Source: Pseudomonas tructae (GTDB lineage Bacteria; Pseudomonadota; Gammaproteobacteria; Pseudomonadales; Pseudomonadaceae). Taken from it: DNA of 64,000 bases. The notes below the pieces were generated by a model. The model did not search any database. It was not told the DNA's origin and was given only the letters and a program-made list of their open reading frames with translations. The translations under genes and the position numbers were made by a program. Shown piece after piece: positions 1-8,279 of the stretch. Every line of letters starts with the position of its first letter. Positions within the stretch are counted from its first letter, which is position 1. Where the stretch lies: positions 3,234,501 to 3,298,500 of the forward strand of contig NZ_CP035952.1 in NCBI RefSeq assembly GCF_004214895.1, written 5' to 3'.

Positions 1-305
1 TCAACGGCCCAAAAGCCATCGGCAAGCACGCACTGCTGAACTGGAAACAGCCCGATGGCAGTAATTACGCGGTGGAGTTACGCAACGGTGTGATCATCTA
101 CACCGAAGGCAAGGTGCTGGACAAAGCCGACGCCACGTTGACAGTCGACAAGCTCGGTTTCGCCGGGCTGATGATGGGCGGCGTGGACCTGGACAAGGAA
201 ATTGCCGCAGGCAAGGCCAAGGTGGACGGGGATGTCACCAAGGTCAACGAGCTGTTGGGACTGCTTGATACCTTCCCGACGATGTTCGACATCGTCACGC
301 CTTGA
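1..305 (+). CDS. Alkyl/aryl sulfatase, C-terminal end (5' cut by window)
   Basis: The open frame runs in from base 3 and stops at 303-305, giving about 100 residues. The segment (GLMMGGVDLDKEIAAGKAKV, then a final LLDTFPTMFDIVTP) looks like the C-terminal SCP2-like domain of class III alkyl sulfatases of the SdsA1/YjcS type. These are secreted or periplasmic metallo-beta-lactamase-fold enzymes that hydrolyse SDS-like sulfate esters; the C-terminal domain binds the alkyl chain. The catalytic zinc domain lies outside the window. A transporter-like gene follows 61 bases downstream on the same strand, so the two may be co-transcribed. The family call is fairly firm; substrate is inferred from the family. 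Confidence 0.8.
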   Translation, partial: NGPKAIGKHALLNWKQPDGSNYAVELRNGVIIYTEGKVLDKADATLTVDKLGFAGLMMGGVDLDKEIAAGKAKVDGDVTKVNELLGLLDTFPTMFDIVTP

Positions 306-315
306 CCTGCCATAA

Positions 316-336
316 GCCCCGGTACATGACCGGGGC
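316..336. terminator. GC-rich hairpin between sulfatase and transporter genes
   Basis: GCCCCGGT (316-323) pairs with ACCGGGGC (329-336) around a 5-base loop. No T-run follows, so it may be an attenuator or mRNA-stabilising hairpin rather than a full terminator. Confidence 0.35.
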
Positions 337-366
337 AACTCCATGGATGAACAGTGAGGACCCTCC

Positions 367-1275
367 ATGCTTCGACGCTCGTGGTGTATCGACACAACGC
401 TGCTGGGTATCAGCATTGCCGCGTCCATAACCGCTCACGCAGACAACGCTCGCGACTGGCAGAACCTTCCAACCGACCTGAACATGATCTTTGGCTATTA
501 CAACCTCATCGACACCAACACACCAATCGACACTTCATTACCGATCGACGGACTGTCGCTGAACGCCGACCTGTACATCCTGCGCTACGCAAGATCCTTT
601 GGCATCGACGGACGAAACTCTGCGATACAGGTAATCCAGCCGTACGCTGATGTCAGCGCATCATTCGACGACGCGCGGTTTTTTGACGGTACCAAGCACA
701 ACGGCGGCATGGGTGATGTGCAGCTGGTCTTCGTGCACAACCTGTTCGGCGGGCCGGCGCTGACCCAAGAAGAATTCGTCACCTGGCAGCCCGAGACATT
801 CCTGACCGGGGCCTTGTGGGTAACGGCGCCCACGGGCGACTACGACAAGAAGCGCATCATCAATATCGGCGCCAACCGCTGGGTGTTCAAGCCGGAGCTG
901 GCATTTGGCACGCCTATCGGGCCGACCTGGCTCGAGGTCAACACCTACGTATCTCTGTATGGCGATAATGATGATTACCTGGGCGACAACAAGCTTGAGC
1001 AGAAGCCGCTGTACGCTGTGGAAGGCCACTACAGCTACAGCTTCAATCGCGCGTTGTGGGCCTCCCTCGATGCGACCTACAACAAAGGCGGAGAAACCAG
1101 GATCAATGGCGTCAACCAGGATAATCAGCAAGAGAACACATTACTGGGTGCCAGCCTGGGCTTCATGCTATCGCCCCAGTTCGGGGGTTTGATTGCTTAT
1201 TCTGATACCGTCTCTGAGCGCACAGGCTCGCCGGACGTAAACACTTGGACGTTGCGCTTGCAGTACGTCTGGTGA
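367..1275 (+). CDS. Outer-membrane transporter, phenol-degradation MetA-pathway family
   Basis: A 302-residue protein with an N-terminal signal sequence ending near AHA (residue 25) and a long run of alternating beta strands ending in an aromatic residue (LRLQYVW), as expected for an outer-membrane barrel. The order of blocks (GGMGDVQ, then GALWVTAPTGDYD, GANRWVFKPELAF and TWLEVNTYVSLYGDNDDY) matches proteins annotated as transporter, phenol_MetA_deg family (PF13557). GAGGA lies upstream of the ATG. Linkage to an alkyl-sulfatase gene suggests uptake of alkyl sulfates or their products, which is inference. Confidence 0.75.
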   Translation: MLRRSWCIDTTLLGISIAASITAHADNARDWQNLPTDLNMIFGYYNLIDTNTPIDTSLPIDGLSLNADLYILRYARSFGIDGRNSAIQVIQPYADVSASFDDARFFDGTKHNGGMGDVQLVFVHNLFGGPALTQEEFVTWQPETFLTGALWVTAPTGDYDKKRIINIGANRWVFKPELAFGTPIGPTWLEVNTYVSLYGDNDDYLGDNKLEQKPLYAVEGHYSYSFNRALWASLDATYNKGGETRINGVNQDNQQENTLLGASLGFMLSPQFGGLIAYSDTVSERTGSPDVNTWTLRLQYVW

Positions 1276-1280
1276 GGATT

Positions 1281-1847
1281 TCAGCAACATAGGGTCGTGG
1301 GTTGCAACTGAAAGAATTTGTAGCCACCGCGATCGTCCGTTTTGCGTCGGAAGCAGCCGTCTCGGCATTCAGGGTCGAGCGGCCGTGCTCGTAGGTGCCC
1401 CAGAAGGCCCAGGGCGGCGGCGCACGGAATGTAATTCACCAGACCAGTAATCTGGATCATGCCGCGGCCTCGGTACAGCCAGCCGTCTCCTGGCCTTTTG
1501 TTGCCGAGGCTCTTCGTACCCCAGGCTCCGCCATAGACACAATTGGCAATGGTCTGCTGATTTGCTGGGCGGCCGGCGGCGCGGCCATAGGCCTTGGCAT
1601 CCGTCTCGCTGATGCGATCGCGACTGAACTTCGCCAGCAAGGACTCAACGCTGTAATTCAGGCTCTCCACCAGGTTGCGCAACTGGCCAGACTCATGGCC
1701 GATTTGGGCCAGGAACGCGGCTACGCGCAATGGGCTGTTGATCTTGTGGCAAGCAATGGCCCGGTTCAGCGCAGGCAAAAAAATGCCCGCAACTGGGCGG
1801 GCATTAGGGAAAATCTGCAGCAGCAGCTGCTCGCTTAAAGGGGACAT
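1281..1847 (-). pseudogene. Truncated GH19 endolysin (prophage lysis remnant)
   Basis: The first ~145 residues look like the start of a phage GH19 chitinase-like endolysin: RVAAFLAQIGHESG carries the catalytic-type HES glutamate, followed by ESLNYSVESLL, the GRAAGRPANQ block and YRGRGMIQITG. After NY the similarity stops and about 45 unrelated residues follow to the stop, so the C-terminal half of the domain, usually another 50-70 residues, is missing. It looks like a recombination or deletion scar at the left edge of the accessory region. It lies opposite to the transporter gene, 5 bases from its end. Confidence 0.65.
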
Positions 1848-2070
1848 GTGTTACTCCGGGTAGGGGGACCTACCGTCGGCAGATTTCAGCTTCAGCGACG
1901 GTTGGTCTGATATTGGGCTAGCAATTTGCTTCCAAAGGCGTTCGCTTGGGTCGATGAGTCGGGTAGCATATGCCCCTCTCCGAAAGGAGCTGAGCGGCAA
2001 TGAAGTCACGGAAACTGATGACATTCCCATCAAGCAGACAAGTAAAGCGGTAAAAAGGACCGGCATTGCA

Positions 2071-3197
2071 ATGAGAGAAACAATAAACAACATACAGGCG
2101 CTGCGGTTCTTCGCCGCCTTTTCTGTGGTATTCGCACATCTACTAATTAATCGATATGCGGGAAGCGGAATACCAACAGATCTTTTTGCAATCGGTGCTT
2201 TTGGCGTCGATGTATTCTTTATCATTTCCGGCTTTATCATGGCCTTTGTATCCAAAGGCATGAAGGGAAGCGCCCCGCAGAAATCGATTGAATTCTTAGT
2301 CAGAAGGCTTTTCAGGGTAATACCTTTGTACTGGCGATTTACAATCGTCGCATACATCCTTGCATTCATGTCTATCTCATGCCCGCCAAACCTGACTTCC
2401 TGCCCGTGGTATCTTAGCGATCAGTACAACTTTGCCAAAACATCATTTGATTGGCTCCTGCAATCCCTGACATTCACCCACTGGAATAGAGGCCCTATCT
2501 ATTCCATTGGCTGGACTCTAATTTATGAATTCTGGTTCTATGTGTTGTTTTCTGTCTGCCTGCTGGTCGGGGCCAGGCCAACTAGGTTCTTCACAGCCCT
2601 ACTCGCCTTGGTGGTAATTGCTGGACTTCCGCATTGGCTGAGTTCCGTCCGACAGGGATTTTTAACATACTGCTGCACCCTTTCATGATCGAATTCATTC
2701 TGGGTGTTTATCTTTACTCGCTTTTTGACGCTAAAAAGCTAACCATGAAGCTTTTGCTTCCACTAGCAGTGTCTGTAGCAGTCCTTGGTGGCCTGTACCA
2801 AATTGGTTCAGTCGTTAGCGCTTTGGGTTCATTTTCCAGACCTCTGCTTGTCGGAGGTTCAGCCTTCTGTATAGTTGCTATCGCGCTAACGCTTGAAAGG
2901 AACAATTTAAAGGCAAACTCTTTCTTTGTTAGGCTCGGCGATGCGAGTTACAGCCTCTACCTGACCCATTGGCTTGTTGTAACAAACCTACCTTCACTGA
3001 TGGACATATACGGATTTGGAAATATGCCATTTGCATATTTCGTCGCCATTAACGTAGGAGTTTCACTAATTCTTTCAGAGGTGGTTTACCACCTGATCGA
3101 AAAGCCCTTGAGGGATTCTTCAAAAATAAGCGTATCAAAACTACTATCCAATCTAAAGACATCAAAAACAGTCGCCACACAAAAAGAAGTCGCATAG
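2071..3197 (+). pseudogene. Acyltransferase-3 family O-acetylase, split by a frameshift
   Basis: Two adjacent frames encode one membrane acyltransferase of the OafA/WecH type. The first half (start at 2071, behind AAAGGA) has ALRFFAAFSVVFAHL, DVFFIISGFIMAF and the RRLFRVIPLYW block. It runs out of frame at about 2640-2665, and the second half, one base earlier in phase, continues HPFMIEFILGVYLYSLF and GDASYSLYLTHW to a stop at 3197. One missing base near the GGGATTTTT stretch would restore a protein of about 375 residues with roughly 10 membrane spans. The gene is clearly more AT-rich than the core genome. Such genes in prophages modify lipopolysaccharide O-antigen. A sequencing error is the alternative to true decay. 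Confidence 0.7.
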
Positions 3198-3224
3198 ATA
3201 ACTTTCTGGTTAGCGCTACATAAG

Positions 3225-3250
3225 AATCCGCCTTCAGATAGGCGGATTTT
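3225..3250 (+). terminator. Rho-independent terminator after the acyltransferase
   Basis: AATCCGCCT (3225-3233) pairs with AGGCGGATT (3240-3248), followed by TT. It closes the acyltransferase transcript. Confidence 0.7.
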
Positions 3251-3366
3251 AAAGAAGGTAGAAGTCAGCAGACTCGATAATCCAGGGCGGCGCTACAGGC
3301 CGACGCTGGAGTGCGGGGAAGTCAGGCGATTGCGGCCAATTCATCAAGCGTTTGGTAGGTGACACC

Positions 3367-3684
3367 GTGATCATCGAAGACGACAGCTTCGCGCTGGGCA
3401 TGCCCACGCCTGCTCAAATGTTGCGCCAGCACGCTCGCCTGATTGAGGCCGAGTGCGAACAGCTACGGTATGAGCTCGACCGGACCCGGGAGAACATCGA
3501 GAAGCTGGTCGCCATCCATCACGACCAGGCCGTCGAGATCACCAAGCTGAAGGCAAGCATCGAGCAGATGACCTGGAAGCTATCCGATGCCTTGGTGGAA
3601 AATACCGGACTGAAGAATCGGCAGCTCGGCGGATGCCCCCCCAACTGGGGCACGATGCCGCCGGCACCAGATGGCCGGAGATGA
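3367..3684 (+). CDS. Small coiled-coil protein, paralogue of the gene at 13657
   Basis: About 105 residues from GTG 3367, chosen because GGTAGGTG precedes it and because it aligns with the start of the paralogue; TTG 3352 is the alternative. The protein is a highly charged predicted coiled coil. Its first half matches the product of 13657-13875: the order DSF..PTP.QM..H..L...E...L..EL...R..I.KLVAI is shared. No function is known to me. It sits between the acyltransferase terminator and a decayed small ORF. Unlike its paralogue, no LexA box is seen upstream. Confidence 0.6.
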   Translation: MIIEDDSFALGMPTPAQMLRQHARLIEAECEQLRYELDRTRENIEKLVAIHHDQAVEITKLKASIEQMTWKLSDALVENTGLKNRQLGGCPPNWGTMPPAPDGRR

Positions 3685-3724
3685 GTCATTGCCGCGATCG
3701 CGCAGGACCGTCGAGCGAACGCAA

Positions 3725-3790
3725 CTAGCATTCAGTGACTGCTTGGTACAACGACTCGGCCTTCAGTCGTAGGTGCTCGACTTCCTTCAT
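3725..3790 (-). pseudogene. Decayed partial copy (B) of the small ORF at 4974-5183
   Basis: Reading the minus strand gives EVEHLRLKAESLYQAVTEC and a stop, nearly identical to EEVERLRLQAESLYQAVTEY in the intact copy at 4974-5183. The upstream part of the gene is not recognisable in phase. Confidence 0.6.
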
Positions 3791-3889
3791 CGGCGGACTC
3801 GGTCAGTGCTTTAAGAATCGCCTGATGCCCATCAGCATGCTGCATGTTTATCGTACGGCGCTTCCTGGCCGACATGTAAATTTCTCCCA

Positions 3890-4861
3890 ATGAAGCAATT
3901 ACAACCACAGCGCCCGCTACTCACCTTTTTTGGCTCAGCGTTGCTAACTTGCATGTCTGACGCCATGGCCGGGAGCTGCACAGCCATCAACTCCACCACC
4001 GAGACCCTTAACTTCGGCGCCGATCTGGCGAACCAAAGTCTGACCATCCCCATCGACACGCCCAATGGCACAGTCGTCTACCAAGACACAGTGCACGCCT
4101 CCAGAAATCATCTATGGAAGTGCACGGCAACTTCGCTATACGGTGTATCGCTCAATCCAAAGCTGGGCACGGTGAGCGCTGGAGAAAGAACCTTACCTCT
4201 GGGTAGAACAGGGCTGTCGTTCCGCATCTGGGCAGATATGCTGGGTCGTTATGAAACGTCTTTGCAACCGATCGTTCCGAGCAACGGGTACAACATGGGG
4301 GTAGGCAGTATCAGGTTCGAAGTTGTCAAGACGGGTGAGCTGAACGCCAAAGTCAACGTCGATGCCGGCTACCTGGCAAGCCTGCAAGACGATGATCTGA
4401 TCCTGAAAAAATTCAACCTGCTCAACCCCATCGTATTGAATGCAGCCTCCTGTCAGACCCCATCCGTGCCGGTAGTGATGGGTGACGACTATCAACTACA
4501 GGAATTTCGCGAGGCTGGCGCCAAGCCGCGAACGGTGCCTTTCGACATTGCCTTAAATCAATGCCAGAACGGCATCAAGAAAGTGACCTACTCGCTCAAG
4601 GCCAACACCCCGGTCATCGATGGCCCGAACGGCATTGTTGCGCTCAACGCCAAATCCACCGCCAAAGGTATCGGCCTGCAATTGATGAATGCTCTCGGCC
4701 AGCCCATCGCACTCGATACCAGTTATCCGTTCGACGCGTTCACCACGACCGGCCTCAACTTCAAGATCCCGCTATCCGCAGCCTACTACCGTCTAGGCAC
4801 TGAAGAACTCCGGGCGGGCAGCGCTAACACCGAGGTGACCTTTATCGTGAATTACCTGTGA
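3890..4861 (+). CDS. Two-domain fimbrial tip adhesin-like protein
   Basis: A 323-residue secreted protein with a signal peptide cut after about residue 27 (DAMA). The N-terminal half (30-190) is a cysteine-containing beta-rich domain. The C-terminal half, beginning near SCQTPSVPVVMGDD, has the layout of a type 1 pilin domain and ends in EVTFIVNYL, the expected donor-strand-accepting end. A length of about 300 residues is typical of FimH-like tip adhesins; major pilins are about 180. No chaperone, usher or major pilin lies on the same strand. The chaperone gene at 6289 is 1.4 kb away on the other strand. No clear ribosome site precedes ATG 3890. The adhesin role is inferred from domain layout. 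Confidence 0.65.
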   Translation: MKQLQPQRPLLTFFGSALLTCMSDAMAGSCTAINSTTETLNFGADLANQSLTIPIDTPNGTVVYQDTVHASRNHLWKCTATSLYGVSLNPKLGTVSAGERTLPLGRTGLSFRIWADMLGRYETSLQPIVPSNGYNMGVGSIRFEVVKTGELNAKVNVDAGYLASLQDDDLILKKFNLLNPIVLNAASCQTPSVPVVMGDDYQLQEFREAGAKPRTVPFDIALNQCQNGIKKVTYSLKANTPVIDGPNGIVALNAKSTAKGIGLQLMNALGQPIALDTSYPFDAFTTTGLNFKIPLSAAYYRLGTEELRAGSANTEVTFIVNYL

Positions 4862-4973
4862 AGCATTTAAAGGACGTCTGACTTTCCGTCTGCATCGGAT
4901 GTGTTCGAATGATTTAGGGAGAACACTGCAGTGGGAAATGTGCGCTACCGGTGGGCGAACTGATCATGCCGGA

Positions 4974-5183
4974 TTAGTGCCGTGTTGCGCTTTCGCCGCC
5001 TAGTGCACGCAACGGGTACTCAGTGACAGCCTGATAAAGCGACTCGGCCTGCAGCCTCAGACGCTCAACCTCCTCTCCTGGCCGCCCGGCGTCCTGGGAT
5101 GCTTGGTAGCGGCGCTGCGCATCGATAGCCTGCTGGATCAGTGGCTCGCGTGCTTCGACAACTCCCGCAAGGGTCTTCTTCAC
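4974..5183 (-). CDS. Small hypothetical protein, intact copy (A) of a triplicated ORF
   Basis: A 69-residue, mostly helical charged protein from GTG 5183, with GGAG 8-12 bases upstream. Two degenerate copies occur at 3725-3790 and 8280-8443. The bases just upstream (TCTATACTG then GACTAAATGA) resemble the end of the 40-residue ORF at 8457-8579, so a two-gene unit seems to have been duplicated. Its occurrence among lysis, tail and integrase remnants suggests a prophage accessory gene. Function unknown. Confidence 0.45.
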   Translation of the reverse strand: MKKTLAGVVEAREPLIQQAIDAQRRYQASQDAGRPGEEVERLRLQAESLYQAVTEYPLRALGGESATRH

Positions 5184-5299
5184 GTTCTGCCGCTCCGTTC
5201 ATTTAGTCGAAACAGTATAGATTTCTCTTGGTATTTGAGCGGCTAGGAGCGTAATCGATGTGCAGAAGACTGAGCCGGCACCACGCCCCCTATATAAAC

Positions 5300-6292
5300 T
5301 CACTTGTAAAAAATGTTCACAATGGCCCCAGCATCGAAACCACCCAAGATCGGGGTATCCGTCATCCACTGAAGCCTTGCAGTGAATTGAGCTGAGTTGC
5401 CAACCGGACTGGTTTTAGGTGTCAACTCGAACTCTTCTCTAAACTTAACTGCCTGCTGACCGGAACCTTTGAAAATACTAATCCCAACAGACTTATTGTT
5501 GGACGGCAAAAGTATTGTCATGTCTTCCGACAGCACTGCATTCATCGGCTCAAGATACCCGTCAACCCCATAAACAGCGTCGCAACTCCGGCGCTCACTA
5601 ACAACAAACGGAACCTCTTTAATAATCTCCCCGACTTTGGCGGAAGATGATGTAAACCTACCAAAATTAATAGAGCCCGGAAATATATCAATAGACGAAA
5701 CACATGGCACGTACCTGAAGCGATCCAATCCTTTAACTGTCAAATTGTAACTTTTCCCCGGCCTGACCCCGCCCTTGCCATCAAACTGGAATGCCATATA
5801 GTTAGCCATGGATATTAACGGTCCCTCCTTGCTTGCCCCTGCAGGAGATTTTTTTGCAAAGAAGATAGAGTACGTCATTGTCTTAGACTCTTTTTGCGAC
5901 CCGCAAACTAATTCATTAGGACACCCTCTTACGCTCCAGCCGATGTCGAGCTTACCTCCTGCCAGTGCAGAGGAAAGATAGTCATTGCCTTCATATGTCA
6001 CCCCAATCTCAATATCATCACCAACGCTAACATTGCGAGGGTTAACATAAAAATATATGTTCTCCTCTGACTGGCCATTGATGTCAACCCAACACAAAAC
6101 TTCGACAGTTTGACTAGGCTGCCGGTACAAGATCGTACCTGCAGGCAGTTGGTTCGGTATTGCAACGCTCGTATTGACCAGATACGAATCACTCACTAAC
6201 GCGGTTCCCTTTTGCTCGCACTTCAGCGCATAGCTCTTAGGGATCCATATTAAGAAAAACAACGCCGCAAATATAAATTCTCGATACTTCAT
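5300..6292 (-). CDS. Fimbrial adhesin-like protein paired with a chaperone
   Basis: A 330-residue secreted protein: signal peptide 1-22, a cysteine-rich N-terminal domain (23-195), then a pilin-like domain starting near CVSSIDIFPGSINFGRF and ending in GAIVNIFYK. Its ATG overlaps the stop of the upstream chaperone gene by four bases (ATGA), so the two are translationally coupled. The gene is AT-rich compared with the core genome, suggesting transfer. The N-terminal domain is not recognisable, so receptor specificity is unknown. No usher gene is adjacent. It is about the size of the adhesin at 3890 but clearly diverged from it. Confidence 0.65.
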   Translation of the reverse strand: MKYREFIFAALFFLIWIPKSYALKCEQKGTALVSDSYLVNTSVAIPNQLPAGTILYRQPSQTVEVLCWVDINGQSEENIYFYVNPRNVSVGDDIEIGVTYEGNDYLSSALAGGKLDIGWSVRGCPNELVCGSQKESKTMTYSIFFAKKSPAGASKEGPLISMANYMAFQFDGKGGVRPGKSYNLTVKGLDRFRYVPCVSSIDIFPGSINFGRFTSSSAKVGEIIKEVPFVVSERRSCDAVYGVDGYLEPMNAVLSEDMTILLPSNNKSVGISIFKGSGQQAVKFREEFELTPKTSPVGNSAQFTARLQWMTDTPILGGFDAGAIVNIFYK

Positions 6293-7032
6293 GATTTTTC
6301 TACCCCTGTAACTAATGGAAATTTTGCTGTTCTTGCGTAGGTAATCCCCGAATCGCCGACAACCCGATAGTTCACATGGGTAATATCTTTACCGCATCCC
6401 AAGGCTGAGACGGAGACAGCCTGAAATGGCTTTAACATCATGTGGCTCAAGACATTTCCGCATTCTTGACCACCGCGATTAAAAAATTGAATATTGGTCA
6501 TGGTCAGATAATAAGGTGATTTGTTTTCAACCACGCCTGCTTCCACATCACCGCTCTTAGTCCAGCTAATCTCTTCATAAGCACTTTCAATAGAGCTCGC
6601 AAAAACCGGCCTATAAAAAAGCTTCAAATTATGCTGAACTGCCAAGCTCACCTCGCTTTTGTTCTTAGCCTTTTTAGGGACAACCAAAGCCTTTATAAGG
6701 AAATATGACTCCCTATCATTTGGCAGCCCTTGCCCTTGATATATAATGTCTATAGAAGCCTTGCCGTAAGGGGGAATTAATAGTAACGGTTTCGATATGG
6801 CCAGTGGGAGATCCTCAGCGTCATCAGGTTCCCCCCGCTCAAGCATAACTTGAACCAGTGCCGTATCAGCACCCTCATTGACCGCGATCATCGTGATTAG
6901 TTTTTGGTCACTATTAAGTACAAACCGTGTAGCCCCATCAAAGCTGATTTGAGCCTGAACACAAAAGCTGAATGACCATAACGAAAATAAACAAACTTTA
7001 GCAAACAACGCAGAACAGCTATTAATAGCCAT
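6289..7032 (-). CDS. PapD/FimC-type periplasmic pilus chaperone
   Basis: A 247-residue protein from ATG 7032, chosen because GGGGG lies just upstream and the product then begins with a signal peptide ending QA; an upstream TTG is less likely. Chaperone features are LLIPPYGKASIDIIYQGQG, the DRESYFLIKALVVP strand, and a two-Ig-domain length. The arginine and lysine that normally anchor the subunit C terminus cannot be assigned with certainty by eye. It should hold subunits in the periplasm before assembly, and the only coupled client is the adhesin at 5300. A functional system would need an usher from elsewhere. About 200 bases upstream (7033-7232) hold no gene and probably the promoter. Confidence 0.7.
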   Translation of the reverse strand: MAINSCSALFAKVCLFSLWSFSFCVQAQISFDGATRFVLNSDQKLITMIAVNEGADTALVQVMLERGEPDDAEDLPLAISKPLLLIPPYGKASIDIIYQGQGLPNDRESYFLIKALVVPKKAKNKSEVSLAVQHNLKLFYRPVFASSIESAYEEISWTKSGDVEAGVVENKSPYYLTMTNIQFFNRGGQECGNVLSHMMLKPFQAVSVSALGCGKDITHVNYRVVGDSGITYARTAKFPLVTGVEKS

Positions 7033-7232
7033 CAAAACCCCCACGCCAAACAACGCGATATCGACGCATACTTAAGGAAAACAGCCATCATAAAGAACAG
7101 CCTCACCAATAGACATAAGACGATTCTTAAAACACGGCGATGGTGTCTTCGAGGGGGGGCAACCACTTCAGATTCGCGATTCAGTTATCCAATATTTTAT
7201 GTGGCTTTCTTTTGCGCCTGTTCCCTTATTCA

Positions 7233-7472
7233 TTATTGTGCGATTGTGCGGACATGAGCCTGACATGCCTGCAGAGCAATTAATCCTTGATCGCCCGCAT
7301 CTGTGATGGCGACAATTCGTTGAGCAGCCGCTCGGTCAAGTTCGCGTCGCGGGGCCGGTGGTGGTTGGCAACCCACAGCCACTACCCTGGGCTGGGGTGG
7401 CGAGTAAGACTGACAACCGGAGATCAGAAGTAGCAAGACGATCGCGCAGGCGAGCCTGGGTTGCTTGAGCAT
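7233..7472 (-). CDS. Rz1-like outer-membrane spanin lipoprotein fused in frame to the Rz tail
   Basis: Residues 1-44 have the form of Rz1: a short hydrophobic signal, lipobox LISGC (Cys19) and a proline-rich segment. From ELDRAAAQRIVAITDAGDQG onward the sequence instead resembles the C-terminal end of the inner-membrane spanin Rz. In normal phages Rz1 is read in a different frame inside or overlapping Rz. Here the frame that encodes Rz1 also encodes the Rz end, which points to a one-base indel just before ELDR. The resulting 79-residue ORF is unlikely to be a normal spanin. Confidence 0.6.
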   Translation of the reverse strand: MLKQPRLACAIVLLLLISGCQSYSPPQPRVVAVGCQPPPAPRRELDRAAAQRIVAITDAGDQGLIALQACQAHVRTIAQ

Positions 7473-7566
7473 TGGTCAGCTCCTGGTGGTGGGTTTTGTC
7501 TTTGGCCAGCAGCTGATCTTCACGGGCTCCGCCCCGGTCCTGCTCCGAACTCTGCCAGTCGATCAC
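7336..7566 (-). pseudogene. Rz-like inner-membrane spanin, frameshifted and 5' truncated
   Basis: This frame carries the middle of Rz: DQLLAKDKTHHQELTNAQAT followed by ARLRDRLATSDLRLSVL, which is the heptad-rich periplasmic part. It ends prematurely with GPATRT and a stop exactly where the other frame starts the Rz-like ELDRAAAQRIVAIT. The open frame continues upstream of 7566, but no membrane anchor is recognisable, so the 5' end also seems lost. Confidence 0.55.
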
Positions 7567-7595
7567 CGCGACTGCGGCCGCCTCTCGCTCTCGCG

Positions 7596-7619
7596 AGCCC
7601 GCCTGGTGGGCTTTTCTTT
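7596..7619 (+). terminator. Rho-independent terminator (plus direction)
   Basis: AGCCCGCC and GGTGGGCT form a near-perfect hairpin followed by TTTCTTT. There is no obvious plus-strand gene to terminate, so it is probably left over from a rearranged phage cassette. Confidence 0.5.
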
Positions 7620-7721
7620 GCCTTGATGATTCGCATAATCGAATTAGCGCAAGGAGCTGGCGAGCACACCCTTAATACTTAGATTCAGAAGGAGTGCTCG
7701 CCGGAACCTTACACTAAAAAC

Positions 7722-8096
7722 CTAATTATCATCAGGCAAGTCACCAGAGTGCCTTATGATAATTTTAGGATTCGCATGATTCCCACCTGGATTCTCAACA
7801 TCAAATGTTAGCGACGTATCCCCAAAAAAATCAACATAGTAAGAATTTTTGCCGACAAGAGGATTATCGAATGAAATTCTCATTGATAGACCAGGCTTGT
7901 CACGCGACCGATAAGTTACCTTCCCTTCACATCCAGACGTTACACCATGCGCCCCCCAATGATTTTTTTTCATTGGATTCATCACATACGGCGGGTAAGG
8001 ATCGGTAGTCCCCCACTCCATATTCAAGTCATAATCGTTACGCTCCCACGTATGGCCCGTAACATTCTCAAAAGTTATCTTTACAGAGTTCCCCAT
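7722..8096 (-). CDS. Small acidic beta-rich protein, possible aegerolysin-like fold
   Basis: 124 residues from ATG 8096, chosen for the GGAGG five bases upstream. No signal peptide. The layout recalls aegerolysins: a first strand VKITFENVTG, then NMEWGTTD, a central glycine-rich turn, a YYVDFFGDTSLTFDVE segment at the position of the family's FYWDCPWG block, and an ending IIIRHSGD. The diagnostic cysteine and DCPWG signature are absent, so the match is weak and made by eye. Aegerolysins bind membrane lipids and can form pores with partners; no partner gene is adjacent. The gene is AT-rich and isolated, consistent with island cargo. It may instead be an unrelated beta-sandwich. Confidence 0.35.
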   Translation of the reverse strand: MGNSVKITFENVTGHTWERNDYDLNMEWGTTDPYPPYVMNPMKKNHWGAHGVTSGCEGKVTYRSRDKPGLSMRISFDNPLVGKNSYYVDFFGDTSLTFDVENPGGNHANPKIIIRHSGDLPDDN

Positions 8097-8279
8097 AAAA
8101 CCTCCATGTAGTAGCATCCTTAGAAGATAAAACAGGCAAAAGCGATAAAATATACACTTCCGCCCCTCATCTTAGCAGAGAGTTTACATAGCTCAAGATT
8201 CTTAAGAGCTAGGAAATACCAAGACCACAAATTTGTCCCGCGAGCTCAGTGACGCGTGAGGGGCTGACGATCAAGACCC

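Noticed and set aside
1851..2369. A 172-codon frame opposite the acyltransferase
   Set aside because: The plus-strand frame encodes recognisable acyltransferase motifs; the opposite product has none.
3250..3366. A LexA box was looked for upstream of the island coiled-coil gene
   Set aside because: No CTGT-N8-ACAG pattern is present there.
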